Positions 1-8,672 of a stretch of DNA of 64,000 nucleotides are shown here, piece after piece; the first letter of the stretch is position 1; the number at the start of each line of letters is the position of its first letter. The notes under the pieces were generated by a model. The model saw nothing but the letters and a program-made list of their open reading frames with translations, was not told the DNA's origin and searched no databases. The stretch spans positions 1-64,000 of the forward strand of contig JAIYAV010000233.1 of the NCBI GenBank assembly GCA_027488855.1. Direction: 5' to 3'. The translations under genes and the position numbers were made by a program. This DNA comes from Saprospiraceae bacterium (lineage in GTDB: Bacteria > Bacteroidota > Bacteroidia > Chitinophagales > Saprospiraceae).

Positions 1-2
1 CA

Positions 3-200
3 TACTCCCCGAACTTGAACCTGATCGAACGACTTTGGAAATTCCTCAAAAAGACTGTTTTGGCTGGTGTGTATTTCCCATCCAAGCAGGCCTTTATTGA
101 TGCTATTGACGATTTTATTTATCAGTTCAATGACGGATTTCATCACAACGAACTCAATACCCTCATGAATCTCAAATTTCAGACTTTGAAGCCCTCTTGA
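3..200 (+). pseudogene. IS630-type transposase, C-terminal fragment (cut by window edge)
   Basis: The frame is open from the first bases and reads YSPNLNLIERLWKF, the motif around the third catalytic acidic residue (Glu of the DDE triad) in IS630/Tc1-like transposases. The end (MNLKFQTL) also resembles the usual IS630 C-terminus. The 5' part lies outside the window, so whether the element is intact cannot be seen. The transposase stop lies inside the tail of the opposite-strand gene at 172-564, which suggests that the element inserted into that gene. No terminal inverted repeat could be confirmed. Confidence 0.75.
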
Positions 201-564
201 GTTTTTCACCTCGCGTTACCGCGTGGTGTATACTAGGTGTTGTCTGAACGGTGCTTTGTAAAGAAACAGGCGATTCAGCCACTGCAGCAGTGGCGATAAA
301 AGTGCTAAGTCCTACGGCAAGGGGGAGTTTTGGAACGGGTCTATTTATTTCTTTTAACTGTTCTGGCAAATAAAAACCACAAACAGGTCTACTACTTGTT
401 GACATAAACAGAGCAATCTCTGTAAACGACATACCAGAGAAATCTACGATTGTTTTGCTACATTTTGCACAATGCCGCCCCCCCTCATTAGGCTCCATGT
501 CATCCCAATATTGGTCGCAATGTTTTAATCTTTGAAGATTGTATTTGAAATTTTCTAAGCTCAT
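172..564 (-). CDS. CxxC-containing Bacteroidota protein, C-terminus replaced by IS sequence
   Basis: A 130-residue product. Residues about 15-70 match a family seen often in Bacteroidota: a tryptophan/acidic stretch, then RHCAKCSKTIVDFSGMS, then a later single Cys before an EQL stretch. The two close cysteines look like half of a metal or redox site. Family function is unknown to me. A hydrophobic stretch near residue 80-95 could be a membrane segment. The last roughly 25 residues are read from DNA next to and overlapping the transposase tail, so the native C-terminus is probably lost. It may be non-functional. Confidence 0.6.
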   Translation of the reverse strand: MSLENFKYNLQRLKHCDQYWDDMEPNEGGRHCAKCSKTIVDFSGMSFTEIALFMSTSSRPVCGFYLPEQLKEINRPVPKLPLAVGLSTFIATAAVAESPVSLQSTVQTTPSIHHAVTRGEKLKRASKSEI

Positions 565-824
565 GATAGGTCTTGATTAAACTTGTTGCTGACATGAAAT
601 TTCCACCCTTTGAAGTCATAGAGGTTTCTTTAAAATTGCTGCTAAGTAGATATTTTCGTGCTTGTAGTGTCCGCTTAGTAAAGATAAGTAAGGGGCTCCA
701 AACTTCCTCTTAGTTTGGATTCTTAATTTCATTAAATTGATAGTGAGGTAATTGGTTGAGCGTGCTCAGCTTAGCAACTTGCGAAACAATTGCACACTCA
801 AACGCTCCAACTTTATCTCGTCCC
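565..824. other. non-coding stretch between the truncated gene and the FAD oxidoreductase
   Basis: No convincing reading frame. It would hold the upstream region of the minus-strand gene ending at 172 and the downstream region of the gene ending at 825. A short GAGCGTGCTC palindrome near 758-767 is the only structure noticed; no T-tract follows it. Confidence 0.4.
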
Positions 825-2363
825 TCACCCCCGCTCCAACACTGCCATCGCCGCATTGTGCCCAGGAATTCCACTCACCCCACCACCACGAATAGCGCCT
901 GCACCACAAATAAAAATCCGGGCATCATCAGTTTCAACCCCCCAACTGGGCGCTTCCTCCTCTTCATGGAAAGGGAAGGCCAAATCCCGATGGAAAATAT
1001 TCCCACGAGGTAAGCCAACCTCCGCTTCTATATCGAGTGGGGTTTTGGCTTCGATGGCCAGTTCACCATTTGGAGACTGGGCAAGTACGGATTCAATAGG
1101 GTCAGCCAGGTATTCATTAAGAGAGTCGATGGCAGATTGCAGGGCCAGTTTTCGCTGGGCGTCGTGCTTCTCATCAAACAACACTGCGGGCGTATGCAAC
1201 CCAAAAAGCGTGAGTGTATGGTACCCTTTCTGCTGCAATTCAGTGCTCAGGATGCTCGTGTCGGTTAAGGTATGGCAATAAATCTCCAGAGGCATCGGGG
1301 CTGGTATACTTCCAGTTTTTGCTTGCTGGTAGGCAGACTCCAGTTGTGAGAAACTTTCGTTGATGTGAAAGGTTCCGGCGAAGGCATCGCGTGGGTCAGC
1401 GCCCGATTTGAGTCGCGGCAATTGTTTGACCAGCATATTGATTTTCATTTGGGAGCCCTCTAAACTGGCCGGAGGGTTTTTCCCACGCAGTTTGGCCAAC
1501 ACTTGTGGGGCAGTGTTGGCGAGTAGGTAGTTCGCTGAAAATTGATTCCCATTTTCCAGACTTATCAGGACTTCTTTTTCGTCCGACTGCACCGCCGTAA
1601 CCCTGCTATTGGTGGAAATGGAAACGCCCGATGCTAAAGCTACACGTTCCAATTCACGCACCAATGCGCCCATACCGCCCTGGGGCACTTTCCACTCGCC
1701 CGTTCCATTGCCAATCAGGTGATAGAGAAAACATTTGTTGGCCTGCAAATCGTAAGCAGAAGTGAAGGTGCCAATGAGCCCATCGGTAAGCACCACACCG
1801 CGCACGACATCATGCTTAAAATGGTTGATGATGGCTTCTCCAATGGGTTCCTCAATCAAATAGTCCCAGACTCGATCGAGCCCGATTGCTTTCTTGAGTT
1901 GCGAGCGGGATGGCAATGGTTTTAGCATCGTGGGCGCTATCCGCTGGGCAAATTCTTCTATTTCGCCATAAAATTTTTGCCAGGCTTTCATCTCGGCTTC
2001 GCCCCCTTCTAGTGATAAAAAGGAAGCAGCCGTTTGTTCATCCCAGACTCTGGAAATGTGCAAGCCAGAATTTTGCCCCTGGGCAGCATACGGGGTATAA
2101 CTGGCCACCCTCCGCGATATGCATTTAAAATTAAGCTTTAGATCCTGAATGATTTTATCGGGAAGCAGCGAAACCAGGTAAGCGTAACGCGACAAGTGGG
2201 CATCAAAATCAGGAAAAACACGTACACTGGCAGTGGCACCACCGATTTCAGCATTTGCTTCTAGCACCAAGATCTTCTTGCCTGCCATTGCCAAATAAGT
2301 CGCAGCTACCAGTCCATTGTGCCCGGCGCCGATGATTACGATGTCGTATTTCTGTGTAGTCAT
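825..2363 (-). CDS. FAD-dependent oxidoreductase (phytoene desaturase/PYROXD2-like)
   Basis: A 512-residue soluble flavoprotein. The N-terminus is a classic dinucleotide-binding fold, DIVIIGAGHNGLVAATYLA, followed by the acidic end of the second strand (VLEANAEIGG). The C-terminus IFICGAGAIRGGGVSGIPGHN is the second FAD-contact segment typical of the CrtI/PYROXD2 group. Full family length, ATG start. No carotenoid genes lie next to it, so the substrate is open; PYROXD2-like proteins are often annotated as phytoene dehydrogenase without proof. It appears to be transcribed alone. Confidence 0.8.
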   Translation of the reverse strand: MTTQKYDIVIIGAGHNGLVAATYLAMAGKKILVLEANAEIGGATASVRVFPDFDAHLSRYAYLVSLLPDKIIQDLKLNFKCISRRVASYTPYAAQGQNSGLHISRVWDEQTAASFLSLEGGEAEMKAWQKFYGEIEEFAQRIAPTMLKPLPSRSQLKKAIGLDRVWDYLIEEPIGEAIINHFKHDVVRGVVLTDGLIGTFTSAYDLQANKCFLYHLIGNGTGEWKVPQGGMGALVRELERVALASGVSISTNSRVTAVQSDEKEVLISLENGNQFSANYLLANTAPQVLAKLRGKNPPASLEGSQMKINMLVKQLPRLKSGADPRDAFAGTFHINESFSQLESAYQQAKTGSIPAPMPLEIYCHTLTDTSILSTELQQKGYHTLTLFGLHTPAVLFDEKHDAQRKLALQSAIDSLNEYLADPIESVLAQSPNGELAIEAKTPLDIEAEVGLPRGNIFHRDLAFPFHEEEEAPSWGVETDDARIFICGAGAIRGGGVSGIPGHNAAMAVLERG

Positions 2364-2514
2364 CTCAAAAATAGAAGAAGTGTATTGAAATTTTTACTAA
2401 ACCCATGGGGAGGTCTGTTGTAAAAGTACACCTATTTTTGAAAATGTTGTTGCAGGTCATTTTCGTTTCTGCCCAATTTTTTGTCTTTTTTGTTGAAAAA
2501 AAACTTATTTTAAA

Positions 2515-2699
2515 TCAGAATGTGGCTGCATCGAATACAAATCGGTAACGTGCTTCCTTATTCACAACTTTATCCCAAGCATCATTGATTTGATTTGCCT
2601 TGATGATTTCAATTTGAGGCAGATATTGCGCTACGTGAATTGCGTGGAAAACTGCGTTGGGAAGGCGATTTAGACCAACTGCGACAATAATTTCTCCCC
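2515..2699 (-). pseudogene. remnant of a zinc-type alcohol dehydrogenase C-terminus
   Basis: Directly after the lipA stop, the minus strand stays open for about 61 codons with no start codon and ends at a TGA. It reads PQIEIIKANQINDAWDKV and then KEARYRFVFDAATF, close to the C-terminus of YahK/CAD-type NAD(P)-dependent alcohol dehydrogenases (IEIIKADQINEAW..., VRYRFVIDMATL). The upstream part, with the zinc ligands and Rossmann fold, is missing. The rest of the 2364-2699 gap (2364-2514) shows no gene. Confidence 0.6.
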
Positions 2700-3581
2700 T
2701 TACAAATGCCTTTCCGCATGGTAACTCGACCTTACCAGCGGTCCACTCTCCACAAATTTGAATCCCTTACTCAACCCAACCTCCTGATACAGTGCAAACA
2801 CATCCGGGTGTACAAACTCCGCCACCGCAATATGCATTTGAGTAGGCTGCAAATATTGCCCAATGGTGAGTACATCGCAGCCATGCGCTACGAGGTCGTC
2901 CATGATTTTGAATACTTCTTCCTGTGTTTCACCCAAACCCACCATAATGCCCGATTTGGTGCGTTTGCCGTAGTCTTTGGTGCGTTGGATTTGTTCGAGG
3001 CTGCGTTGGTATTTGGCCTGGGGGCGTACCTTGCGGTAGAGGCGCTCTACGGTCTCCATGTTGTGGGAGACGACCTCCTGGCCAGCGGAGATCATGCGTT
3101 CCAGGGCTTCCCAGTTGGCTTTGGTATCCGGGATAAGTGTTTCTATAGTGGTGGAAGGCGAGGATTCTTTGACCAAGCGAACGGTTTGGTGCCAGATTTC
3201 GGCACCCCGATCAGCCAGTTCGTCGCGGTTGACGGAGGTGATTACCGCGTGTTTGACCTGCATGAGTACGATGGCTTCGGCCACGCGGCGGGGTTCATCG
3301 GTGTCGTATTCGTTGGGGCGGCCCGTTTTTACCGCGCAGAAGGAGCAAGAACGGGTACAAGTATTGCCCAGGATCATAAAGGTAGCCGTACCTTCACCCC
3401 AACATTCGCCCATGTTTGGGCAATTGCCGCTTTGGCAAATGGTGTGTAGCTTGTACTCGTCGACCAAAGAGCGCACTTTTTTATAATTCTCGCCCATGGG
3501 TAGTTTGACCCGCAACCAGTCTGGTTTGCGTGTCCGGGTAGGTTCAGTACTTTCCTTGCTGACAACAGGTAATTCGACCAT
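2700..3581 (-). CDS. lipA: lipoyl synthase
   Basis: A 293-residue radical SAM enzyme that inserts two sulfurs into octanoyl groups on lipoyl domains of 2-oxoacid dehydrogenases and the glycine cleavage H protein. Both cluster motifs are present: [12 protein letters not shown] near residue 49 for the auxiliary [4Fe-4S] cluster, and [10 protein letters not shown] near residue 75 for the radical SAM cluster (CxxxCxxC). The C-terminal SSYHAERHL includes the conserved Ser that ligates the auxiliary cluster in this family. ATG start; length normal. No lipB or other lipoate gene is adjacent. Confidence 0.95.
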   Translation of the reverse strand: MVELPVVSKESTEPTRTRKPDWLRVKLPMGENYKKVRSLVDEYKLHTICQSGNCPNMGECWGEGTATFMILGNTCTRSCSFCAVKTGRPNEYDTDEPRRVAEAIVLMQVKHAVITSVNRDELADRGAEIWHQTVRLVKESSPSTTIETLIPDTKANWEALERMISAGQEVVSHNMETVERLYRKVRPQAKYQRSLEQIQRTKDYGKRTKSGIMVGLGETQEEVFKIMDDLVAHGCDVLTIGQYLQPTQMHIAVAEFVHPDVFALYQEVGLSKGFKFVESGPLVRSSYHAERHL

Positions 3582-3695
3582 GGCTTACTCCGCTTTTACA
3601 AGCTGCAAAATTGAGATAAATTCCAGAATAGTACAGTAAAAAGGAGGAAAATGTTTTGAAAGTGAAAAGTGAAAAGCGAATAGCGAAAAGCAGGG

Positions 3696-4337
3696 CTACC
3701 AAACCGAGCGGATAGGGTAGTTTTTGACCAATGTAGCGGAGTCTTTTACGGTGGTTTTGACCCAGGTATTTTTTTGCCAAAGGAGCAATTCGGCGGATTC
3801 GAAAAATTTTTCTTCGGCTTCGCCCTCAGGCGTTGGGGTCATGCTGTGTTCGATGCTGCGGCGCACCAGATCTTTGCTACCGTCTCCGTTGTAGTCGAAG
3901 AGCCAGGAACCGATCAGCACTTGGCCACCTTCGCCACCATACCATTCGCCCACGGTGAAACGGTCGGTGAAGCGCTGGCTTTGTTTGTCGAAGAGCAATA
4001 TGGACTGGTGTTTGAACCAATTTTGGGTGAGGTGCACCAAACAGCCCTCGTAACGCTCGTTCAGCGAAAAGCGCTGCAAGGCGACCACCGTACTCGAAGT
4101 AGAATCAACAATATAGTCCACTGGCTGCATCAAAGGCCCCAGGGTTTTGAAAAACAAAGGGGTAGGAATGGTATCTCCAGAAATAGCTTCATCAGGTAGC
4201 TCCAAATGGGTGGTATCGCTCAGCGTAGCGCTTTGGAAATGACTGAGTATGGCTGCATCGGGGCTAGGAGTAGGATGGCTACAGGCTGCGAACAGGCCAA
4301 GTACAAACAAAGTGGCGGAGAAAAAGCGATAGGACAT
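3696..4337 (-). CDS. putative lipoprotein of unknown function
   Basis: A 213-residue product with a short hydrophobic leader ending LFVLGLFAACS, a plausible lipobox with Cys near residue 19. The rest has no motif I recognise; an FDYNGDGSKDLVRRS stretch near residue 150 resembles one calcium-binding FG-GAP-like unit and suggests a link with VCBS-type proteins. Faces the same way as lipA, about 110 bases upstream of it; co-transcription is possible but not shown. Confidence 0.65.
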   Translation of the reverse strand: MSYRFFSATLFVLGLFAACSHPTPSPDAAILSHFQSATLSDTTHLELPDEAISGDTIPTPLFFKTLGPLMQPVDYIVDSTSSTVVALQRFSLNERYEGCLVHLTQNWFKHQSILLFDKQSQRFTDRFTVGEWYGGEGGQVLIGSWLFDYNGDGSKDLVRRSIEHSMTPTPEGEAEEKFFESAELLLWQKNTWVKTTVKDSATLVKNYPIRSVW

Positions 4338-4392
4338 GTGGTGTAGGTTTAGGTGAAAGCAGTTGAAAAGTTGAAAAGTGGCCGAAATCGCG

Positions 4393-5391
4393 TTAAAAAA
4401 CCACAGTTTTTCCCCCTGATTTCAAAAAAGCACTGCTCGTTTCGGCAATGGTTTGGCCGATAGGGGTATATTCAAATTGGAGTAATTTTTTGGATTTTTC
4501 ATTTTCAAAAACATACTCCAAGGCGGCTTGACGCATGTTCTCTTTGGTGATGATTGGTGCTTTTCCCGTAAACAGGGTTGGAACCAAGGCCAAGCGCCAG
4601 GCCAATTCCCGCAGGAAAGGGGTGATGGTGATACTAGGCTTGGGTGCTTTCAATTCCTGAGCAATGGCACCAAAAAACTCCCGGTAACTCATTTCCCCTG
4701 CGTTGGCGATGAAGCGCTCTTCAGTAATGTCACTTTTGGCCAAAACCAGCAGCATCCGTGCCACATCGCGCACATCGACCACGCTGATTGTACCAGTTGG
4801 GACATAGCGGAATCCCTTGTGGATATTGGCAAAAAACTGCCCGGTGCCCTCGTGCCAGCGCCCAGCGCCCAGGATCACCCCGGGGTTGACGATGGCCGCA
4901 TTTAGTCCTTCGGCAATGCCGCGCCAGACCTCTTGTTCACCCAAAAATTTGCTGATTCCGTATTCGGTGTTGTAAGGGCTGGTTTGAAAAATGTTCTTTT
5001 CATTCAGCACCTGGACGGGTTTGGTGCGTCCCACTGCGGCAATCGAGCTGACGTGCAACAATTTCTCCACCCCTTCATTCAAACAGGCATCGACGATGTA
5101 GGCAGTTCCTTCCGCGTTGACGGCCTGCATTTTTTTGCGGTCGCGCTCCATGAAGGAAATGATCGCAGCAACGTGGAAGACCCATTTTTTGCCCTTGATG
5201 CCTTCCGCCAGACTGTAGGGGTCATTCAGCTCCCCTTCAATCCATTCTACCCGATCGGCAAAATCACCAGCCAGATCAAAATTGCTGTTGCGCCGGCGCA
5301 GCGCGGTGATGTCGGTATACCCTTGTTCCAACAAATGTCGAATCAGGTAAGACCCCAAAAAACCTGTACCACCAGTTACAAAAATGGACAT
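4393..5391 (-). CDS. NAD-dependent epimerase/dehydratase (extended SDR)
   Basis: A 332-residue extended short-chain dehydrogenase. The N-terminal GGTGFLGSYLIRHLL is the TGxxGxxG cofactor motif. HVSSIAAVGR carries the catalytic Ser region and YGISKFLGE the YxxxK pair. The pattern is closest to dihydroflavonol reductase-like/HpnA-like members that act on nucleotide-sugar or ketone substrates. ATG start, normal length. No sugar or hopanoid genes are beside it, so the substrate cannot be assigned. Confidence 0.85.
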   Translation of the reverse strand: MSIFVTGGTGFLGSYLIRHLLEQGYTDITALRRRNSNFDLAGDFADRVEWIEGELNDPYSLAEGIKGKKWVFHVAAIISFMERDRKKMQAVNAEGTAYIVDACLNEGVEKLLHVSSIAAVGRTKPVQVLNEKNIFQTSPYNTEYGISKFLGEQEVWRGIAEGLNAAIVNPGVILGAGRWHEGTGQFFANIHKGFRYVPTGTISVVDVRDVARMLLVLAKSDITEERFIANAGEMSYREFFGAIAQELKAPKPSITITPFLRELAWRLALVPTLFTGKAPIITKENMRQAALEYVFENEKSKKLLQFEYTPIGQTIAETSSAFLKSGGKTVVF

Positions 5392-5417
5392 AATTACAAG
5401 GAATGGGTAAATAAAGA

Positions 5418-5450
5418 ATTAGGGAATGGGCATATAGTCCATTCCCTAAT
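5418..5450 (-). terminator. hairpin downstream of the cytochrome c gene
   Basis: A 12-base stem built from ATTAGGGAATGG and its complement, with a loop of about 9 bases. It sits about 40 bases past the stop of the minus-strand cytochrome gene and about 30 bases before the epimerase start. There is no long T-run on either side, so it may be a weak terminator or a processing/stability hairpin. Confidence 0.45.
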
Positions 5451-5489
5451 CGAGCATGTGTTAACGTTTTTTGTTTGTACAGCTCTACG

Positions 5490-5804
5490 TTAATTCTTAG
5501 TCAACGTCATGGTGTACTGCGCTACGGCTTTGATTTTTTCTTTGTCAAGCAAAGCTTTAAAGCTGGCCATGTTGTTGCGACCATTGGTGATGACTTTGAT
5601 GCGTTCGTCCAATTTTAGTTTGGATTCAACAAAATTGGCTGCACCAGATACCCCCATGTCGCCACGCAAACCATGGCAGGTTACGCAGTACTGCTTGTAG
5701 ATCTTCTCACCATCAGCTTTTTTGGGCTGCACATTATCCACAGTCATGTTGGAGAAAAGCAAGATCATTGCCAAAAGCGATCCAAATGCCAGTAACTTTT
5801 TCAT
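5490..5804 (-). CDS. small c-type cytochrome (monohaem)
   Basis: About 104 residues from the ATG at 5804; an upstream in-frame start at 5861 would put extra residues before the signal peptide and is less likely. The leader KKLLAFGSLLAMILLF is a signal peptide or anchor. One haem site, CVTCH, is preceded by DGEKIYKQY, the usual class I cytochrome N-terminal helix. A Met late in the chain (NNMASF or YTMTL) is likely the sixth ligand. Acts in the periplasm in electron transfer; partner unknown. Confidence 0.85.
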   Translation of the reverse strand: MKKLLAFGSLLAMILLFSNMTVDNVQPKKADGEKIYKQYCVTCHGLRGDMGVSGAANFVESKLKLDERIKVITNGRNNMASFKALLDKEKIKAVAQYTMTLTKN

Positions 5805-5998
5805 CGCGTCGGTTTTTTTTAATAGAAAAATGCGGTTGCAAGGTAAAAAAAATCGCATCAATCTGTTGCCTTCTGAAGAATTTCATTGGTACACTTTTTG
5901 ACGCGATTTCCGTTCCAAGTCAACAACAATAACGGCAAAATGGCTGCAAAATGGCTTTTGTTTGTGTTAATGATCTTTAAACATTTGCCAATGATTCA

Positions 5999-7603
5999 TC
6001 ATTTGAACAACAAATAGGCTTTTGGATCCAGTTTGATGCTTTTGGGAAATCCTTCAACAGGAAAATCAAACTCCTCTTCAGCCTTACTTATGGACAAGGT
6101 TTTTTCCAGGATCACCTTTTTATTTTCATCTAGGAATTGAATGTCCAATGGAAAACTAAATGGACTTTTTTGCAATTGCTGGACAGTTAAGACGATGATC
6201 TTTTCGCCACCATCATAGCGGTAGGAGGCTTTTAATTCGGGCTGTCCAGCCTGAAAGATCCATTGTTTAAAAAAGGTCTGCAAGGACTTGCCCGAGGCTT
6301 CTTCCATCACTTTTTGAAAATCAACAGTCAGTGCGTTGCTGCCCTGGTACTTTTGATAATAGGCGCGGTAGCCTTTCCAAAAGGCGGCATCGCCAATTTC
6401 GTGGCGCAACATGTGCAGCACCCAGGAGCCTTTTTGGTAGGAGTTGGTATTCAGTACGTCGTTGATGTCGGTGACCGTGGTATCCACAATCGGTGCCAAT
6501 TTGCCCTCAGCGTAGCGCACTACCTCGAAGCGATCTTTGCGCATGCGTTCGGCCAGGGAGGCTGCACCGTATTTGGCTTCGTGGTAAAGGTGGGTGCTGT
6601 AGGTCGCAAAACCTTCACTGAGCCAAACGTGGTACCAGTTGGCTTCCGTGGCGGAGTTGCCAAACCACTGGTGCGCAATTTCGTGGGCAATCAGGTCTTC
6701 TCGTTCCTTTTTTCCGTTGACTGAATTTTCATAGTAAAAAATATTGCTGGCGTTTTCCATGCCACCATAGCGGGTTTTGGACTGCACATTGGCCAACTTG
6801 CGGTAGGGGTAAGGGGCGATGTTTTTGTGGAACCACTCCAATACTTCCACCGCTTGGCTATAATCAGTAAAACCCTCCGCACGGTTGTCGGGAAAAACCC
6901 AGGAACTGACTTGAATGCCTTGAACTTCCCCGGCGAGCTGCACCGCAAAAGGAGCCACCCCAATGACCATTACTTTGGTGGGCAGCAATACCGTTTCTTT
7001 CCAATGAGTGCGCCGCAGGCCCCCATCCAGGTTGCTTTCTTCAATCTGTATCCCATTGCCAACTACCTGATAATGATCGGGTGCTGTAACAATGAATTCT
7101 ACCGAAGCCTTGTCCGAAGGGTGATCTATGGTCGGCAACCAATGGTGGGCCCGATTGGGCCAATTGTCACCAAAAAAAGTGCGGTCGCCAAACTTGTTGG
7201 CGTCGATGATTAGGCCGTCGGCGGGAACGCCAGCGTATTGTACACTTACGGTGATGCTTTCACCCTCTGGGATGGTATTGGGCAAGGTGATGTTCAAACG
7301 GTCACTGCTGTGGCTGAATTTGAGGGCGGCGTTGTTGTGGCTTACGGAGCTGACCTCCATGCCTTTACCCGCTTTGGTGTTGGTTAAATCCAGCACAAAA
7401 CTGTTGCTCGCTTGTTTGAAGCGCAGGGTGATTTCGGCCTGGCCTTCGATGCGGTCGGTATTGTCCTTGAGTGTCAGGCTAAAGCGGTAGTGTTGGACAT
7501 CGATGCTGTTGATCTGGGGGTTATAGGCGGGGGATTGGGCGGTGAGGACTGTGGTGACTAACAGAAAGACGAACACTGTGGTTAGTGTGGTTAGGGACTT
7601 CAT
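5999..7603 (-). CDS. M1 family metallopeptidase (aminopeptidase N-like)
   Basis: A 534-residue exported zinc peptidase. Signal peptide at the N-terminus ends around TAQS. The zinc site HEIAHQWFG lies at residues 307-315, with the third ligand Glu in LSEGFATY at about residue 330 (HExxH-18-E). The exopeptidase motif appears as GGMENAS before it. Short for the M1 family because it lacks the large C-terminal domain, as in several Bacteroidota secreted members. Follows the DNA-binding-like gene by about 10 bases, so it may be the last gene of a run. Confidence 0.9.
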   Translation of the reverse strand: MKSLTTLTTVFVFLLVTTVLTAQSPAYNPQINSIDVQHYRFSLTLKDNTDRIEGQAEITLRFKQASNSFVLDLTNTKAGKGMEVSSVSHNNAALKFSHSSDRLNITLPNTIPEGESITVSVQYAGVPADGLIIDANKFGDRTFFGDNWPNRAHHWLPTIDHPSDKASVEFIVTAPDHYQVVGNGIQIEESNLDGGLRRTHWKETVLLPTKVMVIGVAPFAVQLAGEVQGIQVSSWVFPDNRAEGFTDYSQAVEVLEWFHKNIAPYPYRKLANVQSKTRYGGMENASNIFYYENSVNGKKEREDLIAHEIAHQWFGNSATEANWYHVWLSEGFATYSTHLYHEAKYGAASLAERMRKDRFEVVRYAEGKLAPIVDTTVTDINDVLNTNSYQKGSWVLHMLRHEIGDAAFWKGYRAYYQKYQGSNALTVDFQKVMEEASGKSLQTFFKQWIFQAGQPELKASYRYDGGEKIIVLTVQQLQKSPFSFPLDIQFLDENKKVILEKTLSISKAEEEFDFPVEGFPKSIKLDPKAYLLFK

Positions 7604-7612
7604 GAGTTCAAA

Positions 7613-8149
7613 CTATTGATTAGTAGCAAATGAAAAATGGAGCTCATTGCGGACTTTTTTCCCTTCGCTGGCTTTGGTTTTTTTGTCAGAAACGATCAAC
7701 AATTCGGTTCTTTTTATGGCAATTTTCCACCACAGCAGTGCAGGAATCATATCACCACTATGTTTTTCCAAACGGTAAATGAATGCCAGATTTGGAGTAT
7801 CGTGGTCGTGAAGTAAACGATTAAGTTTTGTGTGGTGTAAGCCTAGATCATCTGCTAGTGCTCTTTGGTTTCTATCAATGATGGTTTGATAGACCTTTAA
7901 AAAATGACCAAATGATTTTTCCTCTTGAGGCGAAGACTCGGCCATAAGGTAACGTTCCATTTGGATGCGTAAACGAACAAGGTTGGCATACGTTTTTTCT
8001 TCGCCAGTTAATGAAGCCATACGTTTTAGCCGAAGCTCCATCATTTCCAGAGTCATAGCTGTACGTTCCTCTGCGCTCATCTCAACTGGAAAAACAGCGG
8101 CTTCAACAAGTTCTTCAGGGCTTAAGCCCTCAAAATGGTTTTTTTCCAT
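7613..8149 (-). CDS. putative HTH DNA-binding protein, partner of the GNAT-like gene
   Basis: A 178-residue product from the ATG at 8149 (the longer frame begins with TTG at 8188). The first half is rich in Met, Glu and Leu and looks helical. The middle, RALADDLGLHHTKLNRLLHDHDTPNL, fits a helix-turn-helix like those in XRE-type regulators. Its start overlaps the end of the upstream gene by 20 bases, so the two are translationally linked. By position and content it could be the antitoxin/repressor of an acetyltransferase toxin, but that is inference; it may simply be a regulator. Confidence 0.6.
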   Translation of the reverse strand: MEKNHFEGLSPEELVEAAVFPVEMSAEERTAMTLEMMELRLKRMASLTGEEKTYANLVRLRIQMERYLMAESSPQEEKSFGHFLKVYQTIIDRNQRALADDLGLHHTKLNRLLHDHDTPNLAFIYRLEKHSGDMIPALLWWKIAIKRTELLIVSDKKTKASEGKKVRNELHFSFATNQ

Positions 8150-8618
8150 AGTCAAGATATGTTTGGATAAGTAGATTTGCTTGATCAAGCTCCACGGCTA
8201 GCTGCCTTCCGTATTGCATGAACCCATATTTTGATTGATAATGTTCAATAAGCTCAGTTTTGGGCACCAGAGAAACAAAACCAAAGTACTCATTTTCAAA
8301 AGCAAGCCAACAACAGTAGGCAATTAAACAGCCCGCAATTCGCTCAATTGCCTTTTTTCTTCCCTTTTGAGTAAGTGCTACCTCCAATAAACTTATCTCG
8401 ATTCTAAACTCTTCAGGAATGTCAATGATTGAGACAAGTCCAAGAATTTTTGCACTTTCCACCAAATGCAGTTTAAAGATTTTCTTTTTGGATTCTAAGG
8501 TCCAATCAAATGTAAATTCAGCATCTTGCCTAATCAGAATCAAATCGTTTGCTTCCACGGATTCAATAGCTGCTGCTAAAAGTTTCCCTGTGCTTTTTTC
8601 TTGTAGGTTTACTTGCAT
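8130..8618 (-). CDS. GNAT-like acetyltransferase (candidate toxin)
   Basis: 162 residues. The segment IERIAGCLIAYCCWLAFE then GFVSLVPKTELIEHYQSKYG follows a pattern I associate with a Bacteroidota GNAT subgroup (AGxLIAxxC..., KTxLIEHY..xxGA). The classic R/QxxGxG/A acetyl-CoA loop is not clear: QKGRKKAIERIAG stands in its place. It heads a two-gene unit with the HTH-like gene (20-base overlap). Acetyltransferase toxins with DNA-binding antitoxins are known (TacT, AtaT families), but these partners differ from the usual RHH antitoxins. It could also be an ordinary acetyltransferase. Confidence 0.55.
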   Translation of the reverse strand: MQVNLQEKSTGKLLAAAIESVEANDLILIRQDAEFTFDWTLESKKKIFKLHLVESAKILGLVSIIDIPEEFRIEISLLEVALTQKGRKKAIERIAGCLIAYCCWLAFENEYFGFVSLVPKTELIEHYQSKYGFMQYGRQLAVELDQANLLIQTYLDYGKKPF

Positions 8619-8672
8619 GGAAAGAAAATGTTTACGAAAATAGTAAACATTTTTGTAAAAAACAAGTTTTGC

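Noticed and set aside
2706..3449. 247-codon plus-strand frame opposite lipA
   Set aside because: Lies wholly within lipA, whose cluster motifs are clear; the antisense product has no recognisable pattern.
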